Shown piece by piece: positions 48,913 to 59,579 of a stretch of DNA of 64,000 bases. Made by a program: the position numbers and the translations under genes. The notes under the pieces are model-generated. The model did no database searches and had not been told where the DNA came from. It saw only the letters and a program-made list of their open reading frames with translations. Source of the stretch: Neocallimastix lanati (nom. inval.) (taxonomy: Eukaryota; Neocallimastigomycota; Neocallimastigomycetes; Neocallimastigales; Neocallimastigaceae); contig JACVTC010000065.1 of the NCBI GenBank assembly GCA_016946835.1, positions 621,001 through 685,000 of the forward strand. Direction: 5' to 3'. The number at the start of each line of letters is the position of its first letter. Position 1 is the first letter of the stretch.

Positions 48913-49502
48913 TGATAAATAACCAAATTATAAATTAAGAAAAATCAATAAAATGGAATAATAACCCTCTTCATTAGTTATTGATAATTATAAAATAATA
49001 TTTTAATAAAAATAAATTAAAAGATTTAAAATTATTAAATAAATATTATTTTAATTTAAAGAACAATGTATTTTATATTAAATTATTTTTTTATTTTACT
49101 TTAACGATTTTAAATTAAATCTCAGGTTAAATTGATATTAATATTAATTAAAAAGAAACATATTAATAATAACAAAATTGTTTATTTTATCTTAAAAGTG
49201 TTTACTTAAAATAATTATATAGTTTTATTTTAAATAATTTAAACTTAAAAGAAAAATATAAAAACTTATAAATATTTCTTTAAAAATAAAAAATCAGAAT
49301 TCAAGAATTAAAAATTTAAAATTTAAGTTTTAATAAATTATTTTCTTTTATTCTCATTTATTTTAAATACTTTTTATTAGGAATATAAATATTCAAAATA
49401 ATAAAAAGTACAATTTTATATTGATAAATAAAGTTTTATTATAAAAAAAAAAAAAAAACAAATATTCTTTTCTTAGTTTAAACTTTAGTGTTTTAATTAA
49501 CA
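48913..49502 (+). repeat. Solo LTR, family Q
   Basis: 590 bp, TGATAAATAACC to TTTAATTAACA, perfect TSD TTTA (48909-48912 and 49503-49506). Confidence 0.75.
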
Positions 49503-49506
49503 TTTA

Positions 49507-49592
49507 TGTGTTAATAACTACCTTTTTAATTGACACATTATTATCACTTTTAGAAGTAAATTCTAAATTAAGATAATAATCAACATTTGTCA
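49507..49592. repeat. 86-bp TG...CA insertion flanked by TTTA
   Basis: Short segment TGTGTTAAT to ATTTGTCA with TTTA on both sides (49503-49506 and 49593-49596). It could be a heavily deleted LTR or chance in A/T-rich DNA. Confidence 0.35.
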
Positions 49593-49697
49593 TTTATGAA
49601 TTTAATAAAATTTTTATATATAATTTTACAAGTACTATTTTTTTTCATTTATCTATAGGATTAGGGTTAAAAGAAAACCAATCATAATCTATATATA

Positions 49698-49746
<49 letters not shown>

Positions 49747-50299
49747 AATGAAAAGAAAAGAAATGAAAAGAAATGAATAAATGTAAAAAAAAAAAAAAAA
49801 AAAAAGTAGAACTATATTTATTATAATACCTATATAAATATATATAAAATGAAAAGAAATGAATAAAAATAAAAATAAAAAAAAAGGAAAAAGCTCTATA
49901 AGAAAAATTTATTTATATATATATATTTAAAAAAAAAGTTAATCTATTTAATAATAAAATTTTTATAATTATTCAATGCTTAAAATGTTTTAAATAATAT
50001 TTATGTTTTAAAGAATTTTAAATTTAAAATAATTTATCATTTTGATTTAATTATTAAGGTCAAATTCACCAGGCGTTTTTATATTTTTTTTTCTTTTATT
50101 TATATAGTTAAATGAATATAAACTATAAGACATGTTTATATATATAAATAAAATAAAAAAATAACAATAAAACAATTTAATAAATTATAAAAATTTTTTT
50201 CAAAAAAAAAAATTAAAAATGAAAAAAAAAAAAATAAATTATTTAAATTTTAAAAATAAAATAAATAAATAAATAAATTATCTAAATAATAAAAATATA
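49593..50299. repeat. tRNA unit 3 spacer
   Basis: Starts with the same upstream flank seen at 16864 and 58851 (ATATATAATTTTACAAGTAC), then GATTAGGGTTAAAAG, CATAATCTATATATAATAAA, a long A-run (about 49699-49743), GAAATGAAAAGAAATGAATA and A/T-rich sequence. It matches unit 2 in block order. No gene seen. Confidence 0.7.
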
Positions 50300-50627
<328 letters not shown>

Positions 50628-50699
50628 TAGCAGCGGTATGTTTCGATCATACGACCTGTGGGTTATGAGCCCACCACGCTTCCACTGCGCTACGCTGCT
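50628..50699 (-). tRNA. Initiator tRNA-Met (CAT), copy 3
   Basis: Identical to copies 1 and 2. The 5' LTR of intact element B starts 16 nt upstream of its mature 5' end. Confidence 0.97.
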
Positions 50700-50715
50700 T
50701 TTTCTTTTAATTTTA

Positions 50716-51211
50716 TGATAAGAATGTACTAAATAATGCATTCTTAATTAAATCTACGATTTATTTCTAATACATTATGTGTACATTATTATTTTTGTAC
50801 TTTAATAAATTTTTAAATCCAAAGATCAAAAATTAAATCAAAAATTATATTAAACTTTATATTTTTATATTAAATCTTATATTAATAGTAATATTTTTAT
50901 ATATTTAAAACTTATATTAGCAATATTAATAATAAATCTTATTTTTTTTATATTAATAATGAAAATTTATATTAATAATATTTTTATATATTGATAATTA
51001 AAAATTTATATATTATATTTTAACTTTTTATTATAAAATTTTATATCGAAATGTTTTATTTTATATTGAAAAATATTTTATTTTATTAAAAACCTTTATA
51101 TTAGAATAGTATTTTTATTTTTATTTGAATATTTTAACAGATTGTAATAAAAATTATAGCCAATTAAATAAATTCTTATTAGTAATATTTTAGATATTTT
51201 TAAATAAATAA

Positions 51212-51266
<55 letters not shown>

Positions 51267-51588
51267 TTTTATTAATATTATAAATGTATTTTATTTATAT
51301 TGTTATAATTAAATTTTATATAATTAATTATAAAAATCAATTTAAATTTAATAGTTTTTAAAAAAAAAAATAAATAAAATGTAATTTAGTGGCAAGAACA
51401 ACTTTTATGCCTTGAAAAAAAATATAAATAGTTGTAAATTTTGCTACTAATTTTTAAATATCATCGAATAAAATCAAATAAGATAAAAATAAAATCAAAT
51501 AAAAAAAAAATAAATAAATAAAATAAATAAATAAATAAAATTTGTGTTTGTTTACTTTATTTTTATTTAATTCTCTAAAACCTTAACA
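50716..51588 (+). repeat. 5' LTR of element B
   Basis: Includes the 51-nt A-run (51214-51264), a GGCAAGAACAACTTTTATGCC block containing GGCA/TGCC, and TATAAATA near 51422, the likely promoter. Confidence 0.93.
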
Positions 51589-51594
51589 TTTATA

Positions 51595-51611
51595 TGGTGG
51601 AGATATCGGGG
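51595..51611 (+). promoter_or_regulatory. tRNA primer-binding site of element B
   Basis: TGGTGGAGATATCGGGG, six bases after the LTR. The implied tRNA 3' end is CCCCGATATCTCCACCA; I cannot name the tRNA with confidence. U5 ATTTAATTCTC (51565-51575) pairs with GGGAATTAAAT (51609-51619), and pairing continues outward, so the PBS lies at a hairpin apex. Confidence 0.8.
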
Positions 51612-53067
51612 AATTAAATAGAAATAATAGTAAATAACATAGATTTTTTTTTTTAATTTTTTTTTTTATTTTATATTGATAAACAAGTAAGTCGTTAATC
51701 CTTTGATTAACCCATGGCGCTTGTTTGATATATATATATAAAAAAAAATTTTTTTTAAATAAGTAAAATTAAGATTCTAAAAAAACAAATTTTGTAAAAT
51801 TATAACAAGGAGCGGATAGAGCTCATACACAGTGTATTCTCAGATAGCAACAAATTAACTCTATTCATAGTAGGTTATTGAATAGTAGTTAATTTGGAGA
51901 TTAATTGGAAAGTAGACGAAGGTATTTGGTTACCGACCCGGTAATAATAGTTCAACCTTCAACGTTTCAACACACGAAGGTGCGGGTACTTTCCAAGCAC
52001 TGGCGAATAAGGAGCTTACGTCACCGAAGGCGTAAGATTGTTTTTTTTATATAATTTTTTTTACTTTTCTTTGTGCTAGTTATAAGGCACTTTATTATAT
52101 AAAGTATCAGACTTTGGCTAACTTCGCCATTTAAATTTTTTTTATTTTTTTTTATTACTGGTACTTTATTTGTTATATAATTCCTGTAATAGAATCTTAA
52201 TTTACTTTGAAAATATTGTGTTTTTAGTTAATTTTTATTAGTTAATAAAAATATTATTGAATACTTTTAAAATTTTTTTTATTCCGTACATAGATTATCG
52301 GATTAAGTTTATCCTACATAGTAATTGGGCTAGTAGGCTCTGAACTGCTATATTTTATATTGAATATAGTAATCGTGGCACACGCGTGGCATGACATCAT
52401 TAGGTAAGCTGCACGTCAGACAGTGTGTACTATCAGATTGTACGACAATAAAGATTATTTTTTGTGTTTAATAATTATAATTAATTAATAATTTTATTAG
52501 CTATAACAATACAATATTTATCGTTTAAAAAGAAAAATTTTTGAAAGGTGAAAATAATAAATAAAACTTTGCTTCTAAATTTATTACTACAAATATACTA
52601 AATTACAAAATTCAAGTGGTCGATAAAGATTTCGAGCTTGAAAAATATTCTATTAAGTTGTCGATAAAGATTTCGAACTTAAAATTATTCTATTAAGTTG
52701 TCGATAAAGATTTCGAACTTAAAATTATTTCATTGAATTGTCGATAAAGATTTCGAACTTAAAATTATTCTATTAAGTTGTCGATAAAGATTTCGAACTT
52801 AAAATTATTCTTAAAAAAGTAGTCGAAAAGAACCTCGTGCTTTATAATTTCTACTAAGTTGTCGATAAGGATTTCGAGCTTATACTTACTAAAGAAAGCA
52901 AATAAAATTATTATTTTCAAAAATTACTAAGATATATTGTTTTAAAATTTGATTCGATATTAAATTACTTGTTAAATTATATTTTTAAAGTTGGACTTTC
53001 AAATTTATTCGTATTTAATAACCTCGTTAATTTATAATAAAAAAAAAAATTATTAACTAAAAACGAA
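51612..53067 (+). other. Long structured leader of element B
   Basis: About 1.45 kb without a long frame. 51800-52460 is markedly less A+T rich, is nearly identical to 6000-6660, and shows clear hairpins: TTACCG/CGGTAA (51930-51944), CTTACG/CGTAAG (52015-52036), GTGC/GCAC (about 52073-52090) and TGGC/GCCA (about 52116-52130). The compositional island and hairpins suggest an RNA element such as a packaging or internal initiation signal (inference). Confidence 0.65.
52611..52882 (+). promoter_or_regulatory. Seven-unit array of TCGA hairpins in element B leader
   Basis: Units at 52611-52642, 52653-52682, 52693-52722, 52733-52762, 52773-52802, 52816-52843 and 52855-52882. Most read AAG, TTG bulge, TCGA, 8-nt loop, TCGA, A or G, CTT. 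Outer stems differ (TTCAAG/CTTGAA, TTAAG/CTTAA, AAAG/CTTT, TAAG/CTTA) while mostly staying paired. Units 2-5 are almost identical, suggesting recent tandem expansion from the three units of the copy at 6826. Confidence 0.72.
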
Positions 53068-56000
53068 ATGTCTACTAAAAGTACTTTAAGTTTTAAAGAA
53101 TTAAAGAAAGAATTACGAGACATAGTGAAGCTTAGCAAGGACAATTTAGATATAAAGTCCTGGGCTACTGAATTAAAACTTTGGATCAAGATACAAGGTA
53201 TCACAGATCCGGAAACAATATTTAATGCTTGTTTACTTACCAGCTCTGGTGAAGTACAACGCGTTATTGAAGATTTGGGAGAAGATAGTGATGATGAAAG
53301 TGATGATTCATCAGATGAAGAAGAAGATGATGAAGAAGAAAATGTTGATGATGATAAATTTCCTTCTCTTGAAAAAATTATTTCAAGTCTTGAAAATTTT
53401 TACGGTATTAAAGAAGACCAAAATTTACTTCTTAAAGAACTTCGTGCAATGCGAATTAAAAGAAACGAAAAGATTAAAGACTTTAATGTAAGATATAGAA
53501 CTTTGTACACTAAACTTGATAAAAAGAGAAGAAAGCGCATTGGTGTACTAGATTATATTGATTCTATTCAAAATAATTATGAAGCCTGGAAGAAATTATC
53601 CCTTAAAGATGATATAAGTATGGAGAAAGCTTTCAAAATTGCCGAGAAAGTAGATAGACTTTCTGTAAGGAACAATAATATTAATACCTATAATGTTAAT
53701 AATTCCCAGCATAATCAAAATAATCAAAACAGTACTACTTCAAGACTTTATCCTAAAAGAAGAAACGAAACTTTCCAAACAAGTCAAACAAATAATAAAC
53801 TGAAACCTCAAGATATTATAGAAGAATCAACCCAGAAAATGAGAAATTTATCCGTTAAAACTTGCTTCTTCTGTAAGGAAGAAGGTCATTACTCATACTA
53901 TTGCCCTCAATTAAATAAGATTATGGAAAAAAATAAAAAAAGAAATATATTCCAAAAAGTCTTTAAACTTCTAAATGGGAGCAGAAGCACTCCCAATGAC
54001 AAAACAATAGCTTCATTAAATAATTTACAAAATAATACTTTTACTAAGAATACTCCAATTGATAATAATTCCTTTAACGAAGAATCTGAAGAATCTGATT
54101 TTAGTGAGGATGATATCATTATAAATGCTGTAAAAAGAAAAATGAATGATAATAACAGCGAAAAAGAAGAAAATAATTCCAAGAAAGTACATAAAAGTTT
54201 AAAAGATAATCCACGTCCTTTTGCAACTCCTGCTTTAAGAAAGAAGAAAGAAAATGAGCTGCATAATAAACCAAATAAAGTTTATAAAAATCAAATACTT
54301 CCTTCAATTTTAACTCAACCAAATATTAACAAAGAAAAACAAAAAGAAAAGGAATTAAGAAATATGACAAGAGTAAGAGAAAGTAAAGAAGAAAACAACA
54401 ATTATTCATCAAAAGGAAAGGAAAAAGTTGAATCTGAAGATATACTTGTAATCGATAATGAAATAGAAGATCTAGAAATGAATAAAGATAATCAACAAAA
54501 TAAAACTAATACTTTGGAAAAATTAATTTCAACAAAAACTAAGGAAACTAATAATGGAAATACTCAATTAGTAAAAAGGAATATCAAAATGATGAATAAT
54601 AAAGAACCTTACAATATTATGGATGATTTAAATAATCTTAAATCCAGTATTACGATAGGTCAACTCTTGAATGCATGTCCTAAAATTCGTTCACAATTAA
54701 CTCAAGGTTTAAAGTTAGAAAAGTCTAAAATAATTGGAACTGTAGACAATGTAATAGCACGAACTTTATTAGTAAATAACTATGACCATAGCTACATAAG
54801 TAAAAGTAATGAAGTAGCCGAAGAAGACTTAGCAATGGTTGATGCAAGTGTTGACGGAGTACTAGGAAAACTTTTAATTGATTCTTGTAGTAACCTAAGC
54901 ATCGTTACTAAGCAGTATTTTGATAAATTACCTGGTGAATATGAAACAGTTGGAAAAAGTCGTGGAAGAATCCAACTAGCAACACAAGATGAAGAATACT
55001 CGGAAGGAATTATTGTTCGATTACCAGTAAAAATTAATAATTATGAATTTAATGCGGACTTTAGAATTATTGAGAAAGAAGACTCATTTTATGATATGTT
55101 AATAAACTTTAAAACTCAAATCGATCATTGTTTATTTATTCATCCAACCTTAAACAGTCTATGTAAACTTTTGTCAGAAAGTGAATACGAAGAAATAGCT
55201 AAAATAAATAATCAATATTATGATGAAGAAAGTATAATCTGCACTATTAGAAAAGTTGAAGAAACGAATAATGAAAAGGAAATTATAAAGGAATTAACTC
55301 CAATGGAATTTATTGAGAGTGATGAATTTTTAAGTACCTTAAATAAAGATTATAAAGAACAAATTATTAAAATTCTCAAAGAAATGATTGACATAGTTGC
55401 CACTTCAACAGAAGAACTAACTCCTTCTAAACTTTCACCACATAAGATCCGTTTAAAAGCAAATTCAAAGCCAGTAAAATTAAGAAGTTATAGGTTAACT
55501 AAATTAAAATCAGATATCTTAAAAGAAGAACTTACAAAACTTATTAAGAAAGGATTGATAGAACCATCCTGTTCAGAATGGTCATCTCCAGTAGTACTTA
55601 TTCTAAAACACAATGGAAAGTGGCGCTTGTGCATTGACTACCGAAAAGTCAATGATATGACAGAAAAAGATTCTTATTCAGTTCCATATATAGATGAAAT
55701 TTTTGATAGTCTGGGAGGAGCTAAAATATTTACAACTCTTGATTTATTTTCTGGTTTTCACCAAATCTTAATGGATGAAGAAAGCGTTGAAGTAACCACT
55801 TTCACTACTAAGTTTGGAAATTATCAATTTAAGGTTATGCCTTTTGGACTTACTGGAGCTCCCTCAACCTTCCAAAGAGAAATGAATAAAATTTTATTCC
55901 CTTTTATTGGTGAATTTGTTTATGTATTTATTGATGATGTTTTGATCTATTCAAAAAGTATCGAAGAACATTTAATTCATATTAAACAAGTATTAGAAGT

Positions 56001-57957
56001 ATTTAAAGAAAACAAGTTAAAAATTAATATTGAAAAGTGCCATTTTCTTCAAACTGAAGTTGATGTATTAGGTCACAAACTTACTACTAAAGGATTAAGT
56101 CCCATGGAAAGTAAAATAACAGCTATTAAGAAGTGGGAAGCCCCTTCATCAATTCATGAATTAAGATCATTTCTAGGAGCAATAGGGTATTATCGTGACT
56201 TTATCCCTAAATATGCTCAAATTACCTCACCTTTATGTAAATTATTGAAAAAGAATACTAAATATGAATGGAATAAAGAACAACAAGAAAGCTTTGAACT
56301 CCTAAAAGAAAAATTAATCAATGCACCTATTCTAAAATTTCCGTCATTTGACAAACCTTTTATCATTAGAACTGATGCTTCGTATAATGGAATTGGTGGA
56401 GTTCTTTTACAAAAAGAAGAAGAAACCGGTAAGGAGCATCCAATACACTTTATAAGTAGAAGTTTGAAGAAAGCTGAAAAGAATTATGGTATCACAGATT
56501 TGGAAGGAACAGCTTTATTCTACTGTATGACTAAATTTAAATCTTATATTGAAGGAAATCCATTACCTACAACTATTTACACAGATCATAAACCATTAGT
56601 TGGTTTATTTAAAAATAAAGAACCTTTGAATGCAAGGCAAACAAGATGGTGTCTAACCGCTAGTATGCTTGGAATTAATATAAAATATGAATCAGGTAAA
56701 AAGAATGTGTTAGCTGATGCTCTTTCAAGAATGAAAAGTAAGGAAGAGAGAAAGATATTATTAACAAAAATTACTAATGGAAATAATGAAGAATTATTAT
56801 CTAAAGTTATAAAGGAATTTATTAATGAAAAGTTTACTGTTATTGATGGTGAAGATTACTTTATCGACAATGGAAATTATAGAAAATTAATAACGGACGA
56901 AAATGAAAGGTTTAAATTAATTTTAGAAGCTCATAATATTGGCCACGAAGGATATTACAAAACATATCAAAGACTTAAGAAAAACTTTTATTGGAATCAT
57001 ATGATTAAAGATATCAAAAGAATTGTTAGTAATTGTGAAAAATGCCAGTTAAATCGTCCTCAACCATATCCAGAACCAACCGAAAACCATCCAACTAAAG
57101 TGGAGGGTCCCTTTGTGCATTTAGGATTAGATATTATAGGACCGTTACCAAAAACAAGAAATAATAATCAATATATTATAGTAACTGTTGATTACTTTAC
57201 CAAATGGGTTGAAGCCGAACCCACTGAAAACATAACTTCCTCTGATATAATTAAATTTTTAATAAACGTTTTTGCAAGACATGGTGTGCCTCAAGTTATT
57301 ACTACAGATAATGGAGTCCAATTCACTTCTGATATGACTAAAATCTTTCTTGATCTTTATGATGTTTATGTAAAATTCATAGCTACCTATCACCCTGAAT
57401 CCAATGGTCTCACTGAAAACCGAAATAAAGAAATTGGAAAATTACTTCGTTTATTAGGAAGGAAAAATCAAGATTGGGATGAAGTTTTACCTTCTGCTTT
57501 ATGGGCACTTCGAACTACCAAAAACACAGCTACCGGACATTCTAGTTTTGAATTAGTATATGGAAGAGAAGACCAACAGCCTTATGATATAGCCATAAGA
57601 ACAATTGAAAATGCAGGTAAATCGTATGATGAAATTTTAATGGAAAAATTTGTTCGTCATTATCAATGGACTAGAGAAGCATGCGAAAATGTGAAGAATG
57701 CTAACAAGTATTGGGCAACAAGACGAGAAGAACAAATAAGTATGAAAAAAGGAAAAGAATTAAAAGCTGGTGATCTTGTTCTTGTTAGAAACTTTAGCCG
57801 CACTAAGCTAGAACCATATTACAATGGACCATTTAAAATTTTAAAAATTCAATTCAACACGGCAACCTTAATCGATCAGAAGACTGGAAAGCAACTCGAT
57901 AGGAATGTTCACTTTAAAAATTTAGTAAAGTTTAACTCCGCTTACAGAGAAGCTTGA
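53068..57957 (+). CDS. Gag-Pol polyprotein of element B (1629 aa)
   Basis: One uninterrupted frame. Gag capsid domain about 1-200 with an acidic D/E run near 75-95, then a CCHC zinc knuckle (C-F-F-C-K-E-E-G-H-Y-S-Y-Y-C) at about 266-279, then a charged linker. Retropepsin active site is D605-S-C rather than D-S/T-G. Reverse transcriptase has F-I-D-D at 956/957, RNase H starts with T-D-A-S at D1103, integrase has H/H/C/C from about 1289, catalytic D1355, D1414 and E1450 (last two 35 residues apart), and a GPF-type tail near 1600. No chromodomain seen. Start is the first ATG of the frame and matches the start in the truncated copy at 7102. It ends 18 bp before the 3' LTR. Expected to encode particle proteins and all enzymes for retrotransposition. 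Confidence 0.95.
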   Translation: MSTKSTLSFKELKKELRDIVKLSKDNLDIKSWATELKLWIKIQGITDPETIFNACLLTSSGEVQRVIEDLGEDSDDESDDSSDEEEDDEEENVDDDKFPSLEKIISSLENFYGIKEDQNLLLKELRAMRIKRNEKIKDFNVRYRTLYTKLDKKRRKRIGVLDYIDSIQNNYEAWKKLSLKDDISMEKAFKIAEKVDRLSVRNNNINTYNVNNSQHNQNNQNSTTSRLYPKRRNETFQTSQTNNKLKPQDIIEESTQKMRNLSVKTCFFCKEEGHYSYYCPQLNKIMEKNKKRNIFQKVFKLLNGSRSTPNDKTIASLNNLQNNTFTKNTPIDNNSFNEESEESDFSEDDIIINAVKRKMNDNNSEKEENNSKKVHKSLKDNPRPFATPALRKKKENELHNKPNKVYKNQILPSILTQPNINKEKQKEKELRNMTRVRESKEENNNYSSKGKEKVESEDILVIDNEIEDLEMNKDNQQNKTNTLEKLISTKTKETNNGNTQLVKRNIKMMNNKEPYNIMDDLNNLKSSITIGQLLNACPKIRSQLTQGLKLEKSKIIGTVDNVIARTLLVNNYDHSYISKSNEVAEEDLAMVDASVDGVLGKLLIDSCSNLSIVTKQYFDKLPGEYETVGKSRGRIQLATQDEEYSEGIIVRLPVKINNYEFNADFRIIEKEDSFYDMLINFKTQIDHCLFIHPTLNSLCKLLSESEYEEIAKINNQYYDEESIICTIRKVEETNNEKEIIKELTPMEFIESDEFLSTLNKDYKEQIIKILKEMIDIVATSTEELTPSKLSPHKIRLKANSKPVKLRSYRLTKLKSDILKEELTKLIKKGLIEPSCSEWSSPVVLILKHNGKWRLCIDYRKVNDMTEKDSYSVPYIDEIFDSLGGAKIFTTLDLFSGFHQILMDEESVEVTTFTTKFGNYQFKVMPFGLTGAPSTFQREMNKILFPFIGEFVYVFIDDVLIYSKSIEEHLIHIKQVLEVFKENKLKINIEKCHFLQTEVDVLGHKLTTKGLSPMESKITAIKKWEAPSSIHELRSFLGAIGYYRDFIPKYAQITSPLCKLLKKNTKYEWNKEQQESFELLKEKLINAPILKFPSFDKPFIIRTDASYNGIGGVLLQKEEETGKEHPIHFISRSLKKAEKNYGITDLEGTALFYCMTKFKSYIEGNPLPTTIYTDHKPLVGLFKNKEPLNARQTRWCLTASMLGINIKYESGKKNVLADALSRMKSKEERKILLTKITNGNNEELLSKVIKEFINEKFTVIDGEDYFIDNGNYRKLITDENERFKLILEAHNIGHEGYYKTYQRLKKNFYWNHMIKDIKRIVSNCEKCQLNRPQPYPEPTENHPTKVEGPFVHLGLDIIGPLPKTRNNNQYIIVTVDYFTKWVEAEPTENITSSDIIKFLINVFARHGVPQVITTDNGVQFTSDMTKIFLDLYDVYVKFIATYHPESNGLTENRNKEIGKLLRLLGRKNQDWDEVLPSALWALRTTKNTATGHSSFELVYGREDQQPYDIAIRTIENAGKSYDEILMEKFVRHYQWTREACENVKNANKYWATRREEQISMKKGKELKAGDLVLVRNFSRTKLEPYYNGPFKILKIQFNTATLIDQKTGKQLDRNVHFKNLVKFNSAYREA

Positions 57958-57975
57958 GTCTTCGTCGGGGCATCT

Positions 57976-58471
57976 TGATAAGAATGTACTAAATAATGCA
58001 TTCTTAATTAAATCTACGATTTATTTCTAATACATTATGTGTACATTATTATTTTTGTACTTTAATAAATTTTTAAATCCAAAGATCAAAAATTAAATCA
58101 AAAATTATATTAAACTTTATATTTTTATATTAAATCTTATATTAATAGTAATATTTTTATATATTTAAAACTTATATTAGCAATATTAATAATAAATCTT
58201 ATTTTTTTTATATTAATAATGAAAATTTATATTAATAATATTTTTATATATTGATAATTAAAAATTTATATATTATATTTTAACTTTTTATTATAAAATT
58301 TTATATCGAAATGTTTTATTTTATATTGAAAAATATTTTATTTTATTAAAAACCTTTATATTAGAATAGTATTTTTATTTTTATTTGAATATTTTAACAG
58401 ATTGTAATAAAAATTATAGCCAATTAAATAAATTCTTATTAGTAATATTTTAGATATTTTTAAATAAATAA

Positions 58472-58528
<57 letters not shown>

Positions 58529-58850
58529 TTTTATTAATATTATAAATGTATTTTATTTATATTGTTATAATTAAATTTTATATAATTAATTATAAAAATC
58601 AATTTAAATTTAATAGTTTTTAAAAAAAAAAATAAATAAAATGTAATTTAGTGGCAAGAACAACTTTTATGCCTTGAAAAAAAATATAAATAGTTGTAAA
58701 TTTTGCTACTAATTTTTAAATATCATCGAATAAAATCAAATAAGATAAAAATAAAATCAAATAAAAAAAAAATAAATAAATAAAATAAATAAATAAATAA
58801 AATTTGTGTTTGTTTACTTTATTTTTATTTAATTCTCTAAAACCTTAACA
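57976..58850 (+). repeat. 3' LTR of element B
   Basis: 875 bp, partner of 50716-51588, with a 53-nt A-run at 58474-58526. Directly preceded by the GTCGGGGCATCT polypurine tract. Confidence 0.93.
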
Positions 58851-58906
58851 TTTAATAATTTAATAAAATTTTTATATATAATTTTACAAGTAACTATTTT
58901 TTTTCA
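58851..58906. repeat. Resumed tRNA-unit upstream flank (unit 4 start)
   Basis: TTTA, then a TTTAATAAAATT-type stretch and ATATATAATTTTACAAGTA, the same flank as at 16864 and 49593. With its continuation after the L LTR (TTTCATTTATCTATAG at 59564), it marks the beginning of a further tRNA unit that leaves the window. Confidence 0.65.
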
Positions 58907-59563
58907 TGTTAAGATAATAACTGAATTTCAATTCAATTTCAATTTCAATAATTCAGTTATTTGAATTTCAATATTAATAATTAATAATATAATAATTATT
59001 ATTAAATTAACTTTATTAAAATATTTAGGAATTAGTCTAGGCCAACTAATTAACTAAATATTATTAACATATTGAATTTAATATATATTAAATAATGTAA
59101 ACACGTGATTGTCATATTAAATTAATTTCTACATATTATATTTTAATTATAAAATATAATATTTAGCAAATATTATATTCTTATATTTTATTTATATTAA
59201 ATATTTATATTATTATCTTAGTTTATATTATCAATATCAAACTTATATTAATACTATTACATATTCATATTAATAATTAATATTTTAATAATTAATTATT
59301 TTATATAAATACATGTTTAAATCTTTTGATTAATCCTTTGTAGGATTATTGTAATTTAAATTATAGTAATAATTATATAAAATAATAATGTAATAAAATA
59401 TTATTAAGATTAAATAAAATTTATATTTTAAATAAAAACTTAATTATAAAATTTACTAATAACAATATGTTTTAAATAAGAGTAAAATTAAATTATTAAT
59501 TAATTACTATAATTTGGCATCTTGACCTAATCGTTAAGACCAAATTATCTAAAAACTTTGACA
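58907..59563. repeat. Solo LTR, family L
   Basis: 657 bp, TGTTAAGATAAT to AAAACTTTGACA, perfect TSD TTTCA (58902-58906 and 59564-59568). Reverse orientation relative to 43762-44410. Confidence 0.87.
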
Positions 59564-59579
59564 TTTCATTTATCTATAG

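Larger units (their letters stand above)
50716..58850 (+). mobile_element. Intact Ty3/gypsy element B
   Basis: 8135-bp complete element. 5' LTR 50716-51588 (873 bp), 3' LTR 57976-58850 (875 bp), ends TGATAAG and CTTAACA, perfect TSD TTTA (50712-50715 and 58851-58854). The only LTR difference I see is the length of an internal A-run (51 versus 53), so it is very young. It has a tRNA-type PBS, a long structured leader, a single intact 1629-codon frame and a GTCGGGGCATCT polypurine tract. Inserted 16 nt upstream of tRNA-iMet copy 3. Likely transposition-competent. Confidence 0.95.

Noticed and set aside
52611-52882. CRISPR-like array (regular short repeats)
   Set aside because: The repeats are hairpin units separated by similar A/T spacers in a retroelement leader, the genome is eukaryotic, and there are no cas genes.
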